A stretch of 64,000 bases of DNA from Pelotomaculum terephthalicicum JT (GCF_022410535.1 NZ_JAKNBL010000009.1:30259-94258); one strand, 5' to 3'; counted from the first letter of the stretch, positions 35,975-44,470 are shown. The notes: generated from the letters alone by a model not told the origin. A program made the numbers and translations.

Positions 35975-36472
35975 CTATGCTGTTTCTACTCCGAACCTCT
36001 GAAGCTCACTCTGTTCGTGCTCATACAGTACTTTATCCAGGTTGAGCAGGATCACCAGCCTGCCGTCCAGGATGGCTATTCCTCTCAAATAGGCCGCATC
36101 GATCCCGTGAATCATCGGCGGGGGCGGTTCAATACTGTCAAGCGGCACGCGAAGCACTTCAGACACCCCGTCAACAATCATGCCGATGGTGTTGCCCCCC
36201 ACGTCCACAATGATAATTCTGCTGGAACTGGTTCTCTCCGCCAGCGGCAGGTTAAACCTCTTGCAAAGATCAATCACCGGGATAATTTTACCGCGCAGGT
36301 TGATCACGCCTTCTACAAAATGAGGAGTGCGCGGCACTCTGGTTATTGCCTCCATTCTGATTATTTCAAAAACAGCATCGATGTCAATCCCGTAGGTTTG
36401 CTCCGTTAGTTGAAAAACCACCATTTGGTCTTCCTTGCTGTCAATCTGTTTTTCGCCCTTAGCCATTCGCAT
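35975..36472 (-). CDS. cheW: chemotaxis adaptor CheW
   Basis: CheW couples receptors to CheA. The 165-residue product is a single CheW domain: MVVFQLTEQTYGIDIDAVFEIIRM, VPRTPHFVEGVINLRGKIIPVIDL, then IGMIVDGVSEVLRVP. The ATG follows GAAAGGAGC. It heads the cheW-cheA-cheB operon. An intergenic repeat (36502-36566) separates it from the motAB genes, so it may have its own promoter there, though none is clear. Confidence 0.97.
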   Translation of the reverse strand: MRMAKGEKQIDSKEDQMVVFQLTEQTYGIDIDAVFEIIRMEAITRVPRTPHFVEGVINLRGKIIPVIDLCKRFNLPLAERTSSSRIIIVDVGGNTIGMIVDGVSEVLRVPLDSIEPPPPMIHGIDAAYLRGIAILDGRLVILLNLDKVLYEHEQSELQRFGVETA

Positions 36473-36501
36473 ATGCTCCTTTCTCTCATTTCGAGTATTC
36501 A

Positions 36502-36566
36502 GCAGTCAGGTGTCATAATCCAGTACAAATTGTTCTCCATACTGACTCCTGTCTTCTGACTCCTGC
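36502..36566. repeat. GGAGTCAGAAT-type intergenic repeat (copy 2)
   Basis: CAGTCAGGTGTCATAA at the left, and ACTGACTCCTGTCTTCTGACTCCTG-type arms at the right as two direct copies of CTGACTCCTG. It occupies most of the 97-base gap between cheW and motB and matches the copy at 31810. Confidence 0.65.
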
Positions 36567-36569
36567 TTT

Positions 36570-37331
36570 TCATTGAACCTGTTCATTGTAAGGCGGTTTC
36601 ACCGACATCGGTTCAGCCGTCTCGTACTTGCTTCTCAAAACCACTATATCAACACGCCGGTTTTTCTGGCGGTTCTCCGCGGTGTCGTTCGGTACACGCG
36701 GGCGATATTCCCCGTAGCCTGTCGCGGAAAGCCGGCGCTGCGGAAAGCTCAGTTCGCCGATCAATTCCTGCACAACGCTGGTGGCTCTGGCCACCGACAA
36801 CTCCCAGTTTGAAGGAAATTCTTTGGTATTAATCGGCACATCGTCGGTATGCCCTTCAACCCTGATGTATTGTGTTGTCTTAATCAATATCTGACCGACC
36901 TTGACAATCAAATCCTTGGCGTAAGGTGTGAGTTGAGCCGAACCCGAGGGAAAAAGGGCTACATCCTGGAAGCTCAGCACTATGCCCCGCTCCTCCATGC
37001 TTACTGTTACCCGGCCGTTTAGCCCGTTTTGATCGATGTACGCCTGCAACTCGTTTTTGATTCGCTCCAGTTCGTTTTCTTCAGCTATTTCCGCTTCGGC
37101 GGAAATGCCGGGCGCCAGCGAAACGCCGGGATTGTTCAGCACCGACTGGCCGCCTCCCATCGCTCTTGACAGTGAAACAGCCATCGCCTCGAATTTTTTT
37201 GAGTTTATACTGCTGAGGGCGTACATGACGACAAAAAAGATCATCAGCAGAGTAATGAGGTCGGAGTACGTCAGCAGCCACCTTTCCATGCCGGCTTTAC
37301 CTTCAGGTTCGGGCTGTTTCTTCCTTGACAA
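36570..37331 (-). CDS. motB: flagellar motor stator protein MotB (copy 1)
   Basis: MotB anchors the stator to peptidoglycan and carries the ion-conducting Asp. The single membrane helix is WLLTYSDLITLLMIFFVVMY with the key Asp in YSD near residue 25. The C-terminal OmpA-like domain shows IRVEGHTDDVPINT and FPSNWELSVARATSVV. The 253-residue length is normal. It immediately follows motA (stop and start adjacent). About 395 bases of it are nearly identical to motB copy 2 at 38299-39078. Confidence 0.97.
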   Translation of the reverse strand: MSRKKQPEPEGKAGMERWLLTYSDLITLLMIFFVVMYALSSINSKKFEAMAVSLSRAMGGGQSVLNNPGVSLAPGISAEAEIAEENELERIKNELQAYIDQNGLNGRVTVSMEERGIVLSFQDVALFPSGSAQLTPYAKDLIVKVGQILIKTTQYIRVEGHTDDVPINTKEFPSNWELSVARATSVVQELIGELSFPQRRLSATGYGEYRPRVPNDTAENRQKNRRVDIVVLRSKYETAEPMSVKPPYNEQVQ

Positions 37332-38114
37332 CTATTCTTCCTCCTCAGATTCTTGCGCTCCGGCGCTGCTTTTCGGCTTCAAAAAAGCAGTCAGTCTTTC
37401 CCGGATCAATACAGGGTTGTAGCCGGCCTGGATGGACATGATTCCCTCCAGCATCATCTCACGCAGCATGGCCTCTTTTTTGCTGAGATTCTTCAGCTTG
37501 CCTGCTATCGGAATCCATAAAAGGTTGGCCGAGCCGACACCGTACAATGTGGCGATAAACGCGAGGGCGATGGAAGGTCCCAATTCCTCCGGTGATTCCA
37601 GGTTGCTGAGCACGTGCACCAGCCCCATCACCGTCCCGATGATACCCATGGTAGGGGCATACCCCCCGGCGGCCTCGAAAATATTGGCGCCGACATTGTG
37701 ACGCTCCTGGACGGCGTACATCTCGGTCTCCATAATCTGGCGGACCAACTCCGGGTCCGTACCGTCCACTACAAGCTGAATTCCTTTGCGCATGAAGCTG
37801 TCATCCACGTTAGGCAGCTCATTCTCAAGATACAAGAGCCCCTCTCGGCGCACCTTGTCAGCCAGGGAGACCAACTGCTCAATCAGGGCTATTTCATCAG
37901 GCAGCTTTTGAAACAGAATAATTTTAAATAATTTCGGAACAGTCATGATTTCTTTCAGTGAAAAAGAAATTATTGTCGCACCGATGGTCCCTCCGAAAAC
38001 AATCATGGCCGCGGTAGGCTTGATTAAAGATAGAACATGACCTCCATCAATTACGAAAGCTGTCACTAATGATAATATACCCAACAAGATACCGGCTACT
38101 GTAGTTATCTCCAC
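37332..38114 (-). CDS. motA: flagellar motor stator protein MotA (copy 1)
   Basis: MotA forms the pentameric stator ring that drives FliG. Four membrane segments are visible: near residues 1-25, 28-50, and two late ones around GGYAPTMGIIGTVMGLVHVL and GPSIALAFIATLYGVGSANLLWIPI. A cytoplasmic loop between the pairs carries charged residues (for example LADKVRREGLLYLENELP). The GTG start follows GGAGAG. It is paired with motB copy 1, and a terminator upstream (38214-38277) separates this pair from copy 2. Confidence 0.97.
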   Translation of the reverse strand: MEITTVAGILLGILSLVTAFVIDGGHVLSLIKPTAAMIVFGGTIGATIISFSLKEIMTVPKLFKIILFQKLPDEIALIEQLVSLADKVRREGLLYLENELPNVDDSFMRKGIQLVVDGTDPELVRQIMETEMYAVQERHNVGANIFEAAGGYAPTMGIIGTVMGLVHVLSNLESPEELGPSIALAFIATLYGVGSANLLWIPIAGKLKNLSKKEAMLREMMLEGIMSIQAGYNPVLIRERLTAFLKPKSSAGAQESEEEE

Positions 38115-38213
38115 GCTAGAACATCTCTCCCCGCAAATAAGCTGCTAATTACTTAATTTCGACATATCCCTGTTTATTCCTCCAATACTGGATGAAATTT
38201 CTTCTAAAAAACG

Positions 38214-38277
38214 AAAAAAGGAGACACTCTCACCCCCCTGCCAATTCACCTTTAGCCGTTGGCACACGCTCCTTTTT
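38214..38277 (-). terminator. terminator between the two motAB pairs
   Basis: Outer arms AAAAAGGAG (38215-38223) and CTCCTTTTT (38269-38277) enclose inner arms TGCCAA (38239-38244) and TTGGCA (38259-38264). The minus-strand transcript would end in a T run. It lies just downstream of motB copy 2. Confidence 0.7.
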
Positions 38278-38298
38278 CGATTCAAGATAACCATACTT

Positions 38299-39078
38299 TC
38301 ATTCGGCTCCTGACGGCTTTTGAGCATTCTGCTCATTGAAAGGCGGTTTAAGCGCCATCGGTTCAGCCGTCTCATATTTACTCTTTAACACAACGATATC
38401 GACCCGCCGGTTTTTCTGGCGGTTCTCCGCGGTGTCGTTCGGTACACGCGGGCGATATTCCCCATAGCCTGTCGCGGAAAGCCGGCGCTGCGGAAAGCTC
38501 AGTTCGCCGATCAATTCCTGCACAACGCTGGTGGCTCTGGCCACCGACAACTCCCAGTTTGAAGGAAATTCTTTGGTATTAATCGGCACATCGTCGGTAT
38601 GCCCTTCAACCCTGATGTATTGTGTTGTCTTAATCAATATCTGACCGACCTTGACAATCAAATCCTTGGCGTAAGGTGTGAGTTGAGCCGAACCTGAGGG
38701 GAAAAGGGCTACATCCTGGAAGCTCAGCACTATGCCCCGCTCCTCCATGCTTACTGTTACCCGGCCGTTTAACCCGTTTTGATCGATGTAAGCCTGCAAC
38801 TCGTTCTTGATTCGCTCCAGTTCGTTCTCTTCAGTTAATTCCGCTTCGGCGGAAATGCCGGGCGCCAGCGAAACGCCGGGGTTGTTCAATACCGACTGAC
38901 CGCCGCCCATCGCTCTTGCCAGCGAGACAGCTATTGCCTCAAATTTTTTTGAATTTATGCTGCTGAGGGCGTACATAACGACGAAAAAGATCATCAGCAG
39001 GGTAATCAGGTCGGAGTATGTCAGCAACCACCTTTCCATACCGGCTTTACCGGAGCTTTCTGATTTCTTTTCCTTCAT
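38299..39078 (-). CDS. motB: flagellar motor stator protein MotB (copy 2)
   Basis: A 259-residue MotB with the same helix (YSDLITLLMIFFVVMYALSS) and OmpA-like domain as copy 1. The two genes differ mainly at the first 12 and last 25 codons; the stretch 38405-38800 differs from 36655-37050 at only a few bases. It follows motA copy 2 by 21 bases. The C-terminal tail (NEQNAQKPSGAE) is distinct from copy 1. Both pairs look functional, so a dual-stator motor is possible. Confidence 0.96.
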   Translation of the reverse strand: MKEKKSESSGKAGMERWLLTYSDLITLLMIFFVVMYALSSINSKKFEAIAVSLARAMGGGQSVLNNPGVSLAPGISAEAELTEENELERIKNELQAYIDQNGLNGRVTVSMEERGIVLSFQDVALFPSGSAQLTPYAKDLIVKVGQILIKTTQYIRVEGHTDDVPINTKEFPSNWELSVARATSVVQELIGELSFPQRRLSATGYGEYRPRVPNDTAENRQKNRRVDIVVLKSKYETAEPMALKPPFNEQNAQKPSGAE

Positions 39079-39099
39079 TAAAAAATCAATCTTCCCTTC

Positions 39100-39882
39100 C
39101 TATTGTTCTGCTGCTGCCGCTTCTTCTTTCTCACTGGTTTTCGGCTTTAAAAAGGCAGTCAGTCTTTCCCTGATCAGCACAGGGTTTAAGCCGGCTTGAA
39201 TGGCCATAACCCCCTCCAGCATTATCTGGCGCTGCATGACTTCTTTATTGCTGAGATTCTTCAATTTGCCGGATATCGGAATCCAAAAAAGGTTGGCCGA
39301 GCCGACACCGTACAGCGTGGCGATAAACGCGAGAGCGATAGAAGGCCCCAATTCCTGCGGCGATTCCAGGTTGCTGAGCACGTGCACCAGCCCCATCACC
39401 GTGCCGATAATACCCATGGTAGGAGCGTAGCCCCCGGCCGCCTCGAAAATGTTCGCGCCGATTTGGTGGCGCTCCTGAACAGCATACATTTCGGTCTCCA
39501 TAATCTTTCGAACAAGCTCCGGTTCGGTGCCGTCCACCACAAGCTGAATTCCCTTGCGCAGGAAACTGTCCCCCATGCCGGGCAATTCATTCTCAAGATA
39601 CAAAAGGCCCTCCCGTCGTACTTTGTCAGCCAGGGACACCAACTGCTCAATCAAAGATATTTCGTCGGGCAGCTTTTGAAACAGGATAATTTTGAATAAT
39701 TTTGGAACAGTCATCACTTCCTTCAGCGAAAAAGAAACCACCGTCGCGCCGATGGTCCCTCCAAAAACAATCAGGGCCGCAGTAGGTTTGAACAATGACG
39801 CAACCTGTCCACCGTCAATGACGAAAGCTATCACAAGAGACAAAACACCTAACAATATTCCGGTAATTGTTGTGACTTCCAC
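39100..39882 (-). CDS. motA: flagellar motor stator protein MotA (copy 2)
   Basis: A 260-residue MotA close to copy 1 throughout, including GGYAPTMGIIGTVMGLVHVLSNLESP. I chose the GTG at 39882 because it aligns with the copy 1 start and has the same GGGGAGAG...TAGCC leader; a TTG six codons earlier is possible. The leader shares CATCCA...TGGAGGAATAA with the leader of copy 1, so the regulatory region was duplicated along with the genes. The C-terminus ends in an Ala/Glu tail differing from copy 1. Confidence 0.96.
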   Translation of the reverse strand: MEVTTITGILLGVLSLVIAFVIDGGQVASLFKPTAALIVFGGTIGATVVSFSLKEVMTVPKLFKIILFQKLPDEISLIEQLVSLADKVRREGLLYLENELPGMGDSFLRKGIQLVVDGTEPELVRKIMETEMYAVQERHQIGANIFEAAGGYAPTMGIIGTVMGLVHVLSNLESPQELGPSIALAFIATLYGVGSANLFWIPISGKLKNLSNKEVMQRQIMLEGVMAIQAGLNPVLIRERLTAFLKPKTSEKEEAAAAEQ

Positions 39883-39993
39883 GGCTAACTCTCTCCCCAA
39901 AAATGTTATATTTTAACTTAGATACACTACTTCGACACATACGACATTATTCCTCCATATATGGATGTAATTTCTTATAATGAGTTAATTTTC

Positions 39994-40076
39994 TTAAAAA
40001 AACAAGGGAGCAAGTGAAGACGGTATTTGCCTGGCGCCTTTGAGGCGACAAGCAAATACTGTCTTCACTTGCTCCC
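39994..40076 (-). terminator. very long hairpin terminator after butyrate kinase
   Basis: Two 33-base arms (40006-40038 and 40044-40076) pair with only three mismatches around a 5-base loop. Seven A's on the plus strand next to it (39996-40002) give the minus-strand transcript its T run. It lies 60 bases after the buk stop. Confidence 0.85.
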
Positions 40077-40136
40077 AATCCGATCGATTAATTACTGTCG
40101 TTTAAATAATTTTTTAGTAACTTTTTAATAATTTTT

Positions 40137-41213
40137 TTAATATACTTTTACATCCTCTAATCCGGCCAGCACTCTCAGTCCACCGGCCGCGAGGGCCTCC
40201 ATCTCGTTTTCGCCCGGATAAACGCGGACCGGGGCGATAAAACGAACTCTTTCTTCAATCCACCCCACCAGCATGCGGCTATGGGCAATACCGCCCGTTA
40301 TGACGACAGCGTCGACATCGCCCTTCAGGATGGCGCCGCAAGCGCCTATTTCCTTTGCCACCTGGTACGCCATCGCCTCATAAATCAATTTGGCCTGCTC
40401 GTCGCCCCGCTCAATCCGTTCCTCCACCTCCAGCGCGTCGGCTGTTCCCAGGTAAGCTACAAGCCCGCCTCCTCCGACAATTTTTTTCATCATCTCTTTC
40501 CTGGTGTAAAGACCGCTGTAGCACATCTCCACCAGTTTTCCCGCGGGCAGCCCCCCGCTCCTCTCAGGCGTGAACGGACCGTCACCTGCCAGCGCGTCAT
40601 TCACGTCGATAACTCGTCCCCGCAAATGAGCGCCTACCGATATGCCGCCACCCAGGTGAGCAACAACGAGGTTTATTTCAGAATAGTTTTTCCCCATGTC
40701 TTCCGCCGCCCGCCTGGCCACGGCCTTCTGGTTGAGCGCGTGGAAGAGGCTCTCCCTGGGATTTTCCGGCATCCCGGAAATGCGTGACACAGGCTCCTTT
40801 TCGTCAATACACACCGGGTCCACGATATACGCCGGGATGCCCAGTTCCCCCGCAATGGAGTGGGCGATCAGGCCGCCCAGATTCGAAGCGTGCGACCCGC
40901 GTCTTTCCGCTTCCAAATCCTCAAGCATCTCTTTGTTCACCAAATAGGTGCCCCCCGGAACGGGCCTCAGCAAGCCGCCCCTGCCGACCACAGCGTCCAG
41001 CTCCCCAGGTTTAACACCTGATTTCGCAATAGCGTCAATAACCAGCCGCCGTCTGTAGGCAAACTGCCCGGTAACTCCCGGGAATTTCTTCAGTTCTTCG
41101 CCGCCGTGTCTCAGCGTTTCGGAAAAAATGGGGTCGTTGTCCCGAAAAACCGCAAGCTTGGTCGAGGTTGAACCTGGGTTGATGATTAGCTGCAAAAAAC
41201 TTTTCATATTCAT
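40137..41213 (-). CDS. buk: butyrate kinase
   Basis: Butyrate kinase converts butyryl phosphate and ADP to butyrate and ATP. The 358-residue product belongs to the ASKHA acetokinase family: LIINPGSTSTKLAVF near the N-terminus, NLVVAHLGGGISVGAHLRG in the middle, and VVITGGIAHSRMLV near the C-terminus. The ATG (41213) follows AAGGGGG, and an ATG two codons later is also possible. Together with the phosphotransbutyrylase gene upstream it makes ATP from butyryl-CoA or branched acyl-CoA. A long hairpin terminates the operon. Confidence 0.94.
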   Translation of the reverse strand: MNMKSFLQLIINPGSTSTKLAVFRDNDPIFSETLRHGGEELKKFPGVTGQFAYRRRLVIDAIAKSGVKPGELDAVVGRGGLLRPVPGGTYLVNKEMLEDLEAERRGSHASNLGGLIAHSIAGELGIPAYIVDPVCIDEKEPVSRISGMPENPRESLFHALNQKAVARRAAEDMGKNYSEINLVVAHLGGGISVGAHLRGRVIDVNDALAGDGPFTPERSGGLPAGKLVEMCYSGLYTRKEMMKKIVGGGGLVAYLGTADALEVEERIERGDEQAKLIYEAMAYQVAKEIGACGAILKGDVDAVVITGGIAHSRMLVGWIEERVRFIAPVRVYPGENEMEALAAGGLRVLAGLEDVKVY

Positions 41214-41259
41214 GCAACCCCCTTGGATATCAACATTTTGGTCAAAAAATAATCATAAT

Positions 41260-42162
41260 TTATTTAATATTCGCCATAAGCACTCCGATAGCGACGGACA
41301 CCAGCTTCGCTTCGGAAGAATCAGCCCGCGACGTCAGGATTACCGGGGCGCTGGCGCCTACAATCAGGCCGGTTATTTTCGCCCCCCCCAGGAATACCAG
41401 CGCTTTATAAAGCACGTTGGCCGCGTCGATATTGTCCAGCAGGAGGATATCGGCTTGGCCGGCGACAGCGCTTTTTACGCCTTTGGCCCTGGCGGACTCC
41501 TTGGATAAGGCCAGATCCAGGGCCAGCGGCCCGTCAACAATGCAGTCCTTGATTTGGCCTCTTTCAGCCATCTTGCAAAGCATACCCGCGTCCACAGAAC
41601 TGGTCATGTCAGGATTCACCAGTTCCATATGAGAGATGAGCGCCACTTTGGGATTTTCAATTCGCAGTGACTTGGCAACGGATACAGCGTTTTTAACCAT
41701 ATCAACCTTTTGGACAAAGGTTGGCTTGATATTCATCCCGGCATCCGTCATCAGCATCAATCTATTGTAACCGGGTGATTCGAACACAGCCACGTGACTT
41801 AAGACTTTCCCGGTGCGGAGGCCGATATTTTTGTCCAGAACCGCCTTTAACACAGTCGGTGAATTAACCGCGCCCTTCATCACCATATCGGCTTCCCCGC
41901 TGTGGACCATTTGCACCGCTTTTCTGGCCGCGTTATTAATCTCCGGTTCGTTGATTACTTCAAAATTGCTGATATCAATGCCTCTTTCGCTTGATATTCG
42001 GGCAATCTCGTCAGCGTCACCAACCAACACGGCATTGGCGATACCGTTTTCCTGGCATTCCCTGGCGGCTTCTATTACCTCCCCGTCCTGAGCTACAGCT
42101 ATGGCAACCTTTTTCGGAGGGCATTTCTTAGCTTCTTCCACTATGTCTGCAAAACTCTTCAT
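41260..42162 (-). CDS. ptb: phosphate butyryltransferase
   Basis: Ptb exchanges CoA for phosphate on butyryl-CoA. The roughly 300-residue product has the phosphotransacylase fold: VKGAVNSPTVLKAVLDKNIGLR, MLMTDAGMNIKPTF, and near the end LVFLGGAKITGLIVGASAPVILTSRADSSEAKL, all family landmarks. The ATG at 42162 follows GAGAGGTGA; a GTG four codons earlier is less likely. It is 46 bases from buk, so they are cotranscribed. Substrate range (butyryl, isobutyryl, isovaleryl) cannot be told from sequence. Confidence 0.93.
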   Translation of the reverse strand: MKSFADIVEEAKKCPPKKVAIAVAQDGEVIEAARECQENGIANAVLVGDADEIARISSERGIDISNFEVINEPEINNAARKAVQMVHSGEADMVMKGAVNSPTVLKAVLDKNIGLRTGKVLSHVAVFESPGYNRLMLMTDAGMNIKPTFVQKVDMVKNAVSVAKSLRIENPKVALISHMELVNPDMTSSVDAGMLCKMAERGQIKDCIVDGPLALDLALSKESARAKGVKSAVAGQADILLLDNIDAANVLYKALVFLGGAKITGLIVGASAPVILTSRADSSEAKLVSVAIGVLMANIK

Positions 42163-42202
42163 TAAAGCAATCACCTCTCTTATGGATTAGAAATAATTAT
42201 TC

Positions 42203-42232
42203 ATTCTGGCTCCTGGCTCCCGACTCCTCTCA
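42203..42232. repeat. GGAGTCAGAAT-type repeat (copy 3, degenerate)
   Basis: ATTCTGGCTCCTGGCTCCCGACTCCT resembles the ATTCTGACTCCTG arms of the copies at 31810 and 36502. It lies between ptb and the DUF362 gene and reaches the stop codon of the latter. Confidence 0.5.
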
Positions 42233-43333
42233 GCAACTGATCAACTCATATTTCCTGGTGCCCAGCCCGATTTCTTCAGCGTAATCCAGTTGGCGCCGCC
42301 AGTCTATACCGGGATACAATGCGAGAAACTTATCCCCCACGTCTCCTTTACCGGCCAAACGGCTGCCCGGCAAAACCTTTTCCCGGTTGACCAAATCAAC
42401 GCAAGCCTGATCAAGGGCGACCGGGTCACGCGAGGCCAGGATGCCGATATCCCTTACCAGGGGAGCGTCGCTAAAACCACAACAATCACAATCAGGGGTT
42501 ACTTGGGTAACAAATGAGATAAAACCGTATTTGCCGTTCTTATTTTTTATCGCGCCTTCAGCATACTCCACTATTTTCTCCTGCATCCGATCCGGCTCGG
42601 ACTGCCAGTCGATTTCGATAGCGCCGGCCGGGCAGGTCACGGTACATTCACCGCAGCCGATACACTTGCCGGGCTCGATAACAGATACTTTTTGCCGTAC
42701 TGAGATCGCTCCTGCCGGGCACCACCGGCCGCATTTTGCACAGCCCTTGCACTTGTCGGCGCTCACCACCGGGTGAACATCGGAGTGCATCATTAATTTG
42801 CCGCTTCTGGAACCCAGCCCCATCCCGAGATTCTTTAAAACACCTCCAAACCCGACAAGCTCATGGCCTTTAAAATGAGTAACTGCGATCAGGGCGTCGG
42901 CGTGGTACGCGGACGCACCGATTTTTACTTCATTAAAATGTTTCCGGCTGATTTGCACATTCACGTACTCTTTTCCCGACAGCCCGTCGGCGATGATTAG
43001 CGGGGCGCCCATCACCGCATAGGCGAAACCGTTCTCAACAGCTGTCTGCAGGTGGTCGACGGCGTTTGCACGGCTGCCTTTGTAGAGCGTGTTGGCATCC
43101 GTGAGAAACGGCTTGCCGCCCAACTCCTTCACCTTGTCCACAATCCGGCGCACAAACTGGGGGCGGACATAACCGGTGTTGCCCCGCTCGCCGAAATGCA
43201 GCTTAATGGCGACCAGCTCTTCCGGCGCGATAATTTCCTGCAGTCCGGCCCGCACAAACAACCTTTCCACTTTATCCAGCAGGCTCAGATCATTTCCCGC
43301 ACGCATATCGGTAAAATATACTTTCGCGCTCAC
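42230..43333 (-). CDS. DUF362-family protein with two [4Fe-4S] clusters
   Basis: A 367-residue protein: a DUF362 domain (KLHFGERGNTGYVRPQFVRRIV near residue 50, VTHFKGHELVGFGGVLKNLGMGL near 160) followed by two ferredoxin-type motifs, CKGCAKCGRWCP and CIGCGECTVTCP (residues ~195-240). DUF362 proteins are common in anaerobes and of uncertain role; electron transfer is implied by the clusters. It lies 68 bases upstream of ptb on the same strand, but with a repeat between them, so operon membership is unsure. GTG start. Confidence 0.9.
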   Translation of the reverse strand: MSAKVYFTDMRAGNDLSLLDKVERLFVRAGLQEIIAPEELVAIKLHFGERGNTGYVRPQFVRRIVDKVKELGGKPFLTDANTLYKGSRANAVDHLQTAVENGFAYAVMGAPLIIADGLSGKEYVNVQISRKHFNEVKIGASAYHADALIAVTHFKGHELVGFGGVLKNLGMGLGSRSGKLMMHSDVHPVVSADKCKGCAKCGRWCPAGAISVRQKVSVIEPGKCIGCGECTVTCPAGAIEIDWQSEPDRMQEKIVEYAEGAIKNKNGKYGFISFVTQVTPDCDCCGFSDAPLVRDIGILASRDPVALDQACVDLVNREKVLPGSRLAGKGDVGDKFLALYPGIDWRRQLDYAEEIGLGTRKYELISC

Positions 43334-43456
43334 AGCATAATCCCCCGCGCAGCATAGATTAATTTACTTTATGATTTCTATTGTCTCTTTTGTTATTCCT
43401 GCCTGCGAATAAAAACTATTCATTAAAACTATTCTTTAAAATCTGAACAAATTCGT

Positions 43457-43625
43457 GGGGTCAGCCCTTGACATTGAAATTCGTGGGGTCAGTGAAATTC
43501 GTGGGGTCAGCCCTTGACATTGGACAATTCTGCAGGTTAGCGATCATTATATTTTAATCATAAGGTTCTAGCCATATTATTACCCCATAATTTGTTGTGC
43601 TTGTCCAATGTCAAGGGCTGACCCC
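43457..43625. mobile_element. MITE-like element A with partial end copies
   Basis: The complete element is 43503-43625 (123 bp). The termini are GGGGTCAGCCCTTGACATTGG... and its complement, perfect for about 25 bp. Its reverse complement closely matches element B at 49864-49987, including the AT-rich interior (CTTATGATTAAAA). Before it are truncated ends at 43457-43476 and 43485-43492, each preceded by AAATTCGT. There is no coding capacity, so it is non-autonomous. Confidence 0.8.
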
Positions 43626-43630
43626 TTAAT

Positions 43631-43661
43631 AAGAAAAAAAAGGCCTTCCCAGAGGGAAGCT
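43631..43661 (-). terminator. terminator of the fibronectin-III gene
   Basis: CTTCCC (43645-43650), AGA loop, GGGAAG (43654-43659), with eight A's beside it on the plus strand giving a T run on the minus transcript. It lies 12 bases after the stop of the gene at 43673. Confidence 0.8.
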
Positions 43662-43672
43662 TTTACGGACAA

Positions 43673-44203
43673 CTAATTATCAATATACTCCATCACCTCA
43701 AAACTGAGTATTTTGTCGAAAACAATATACTCCTTCATGCTGAGAAACGGTCCAGAATTGTATATATTGGTTACCTCATAAAAATCTTTAGGCTTGCTGC
43801 TGTACCACTTAATAAATGCATCAACTTCCGCCATGGTGAGGTCATATTCCTTCTGGATGCCGTTAACCATCGTGATTACCATGAGCGCCCTATTCTCACT
43901 TGATTCTGTTTCTTGCGTCGCGGCATGTGCTTCATCCAAATTGCCGTTTTCGCCTGCAGCGTTAATATCAGCAACAGTGGCGCTTATCTCATTGGAATCT
44001 CCGCTTTCGCCATCGGCTGTAACTGCGGATACCACATAATAATAGGTGGTACCGTTGCTCATATCGGTATCGGCATCAATATAGGTCGTTTCTTTTATGC
44101 TAGTCGCGATAACCTCATATGGCCCGCCAGAGGTTGTTGCCCTTTTAACATTGTAACACGTCGCATTGGGAACTGAGTCCCAGGTAAGAGTGAATTTAAT
44201 CAA
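43673..44203 (-). CDS. fibronectin type III domain protein of unknown function
   Basis: A 176-residue protein. Residues 1-85 are one fibronectin type III domain (TLTWDSVPNATCYNVKRAT, SGGPYEVIAT, TTYYYVVSAVTADGESGDSNE). This is followed by an acidic linker and an 80-residue helical C-terminal domain (EYDLTMAEVDAFIKWYSSKP) I do not recognise. No signal peptide is seen: the TTG start, after GAGGTGG, falls right at the domain's first strand. It may therefore be an intracellular protein or a truncated larger surface protein. Confidence 0.8.
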   Translation of the reverse strand: MIKFTLTWDSVPNATCYNVKRATTSGGPYEVIATSIKETTYIDADTDMSNGTTYYYVVSAVTADGESGDSNEISATVADINAAGENGNLDEAHAATQETESSENRALMVITMVNGIQKEYDLTMAEVDAFIKWYSSKPKDFYEVTNIYNSGPFLSMKEYIVFDKILSFEVMEYIDN

Positions 44204-44412
44204 TAATCACCACCTCACAAAATACCTTTAATTACTCTATTCGACAATAAAAGGATTTTTCCTTCCAAAATGAACTACAAGTTCCGACAAATCCCAATAA
44301 ATATATAGGAATGGAAATGATAATTGTTTCAGGAAATAAATCTAAAAGGTCCCAATTTTTAGAGCAGGCTCGCAATATTTAAGACTAAACGATTTAGCAA
44401 GACCAAAAATCA

Positions 44413-44446
44413 AACCCGGGCAGTTGGTAATCCCGCCCGGGTCTTT
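44413..44446 (-). terminator. clpB operon terminator
   Basis: CCCGGGC (44415-44421) and GCCCGGG (44435-44441) with a 13-base loop. T-rich flanks on both sides would allow function in either direction. It is 30 bases after the clpB stop. Confidence 0.75.
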
Positions 44447-44470
44447 TCGTTCGCTCTACAGCCGTTTTAA

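Noticed and set aside
38145..38375. 76-codon minus-strand frame after motB copy 2
   Set aside because: It overlaps the end of motB and a terminator; no ribosome site.
38100..40136. A cyclic-di-GMP (GEMM) riboswitch ahead of the motAB genes
   Set aside because: I looked for the GEMM core motifs (GCGAAAGC and ACGCAAAGCC) near the mot leaders and saw none. The leader structure found is a terminator.
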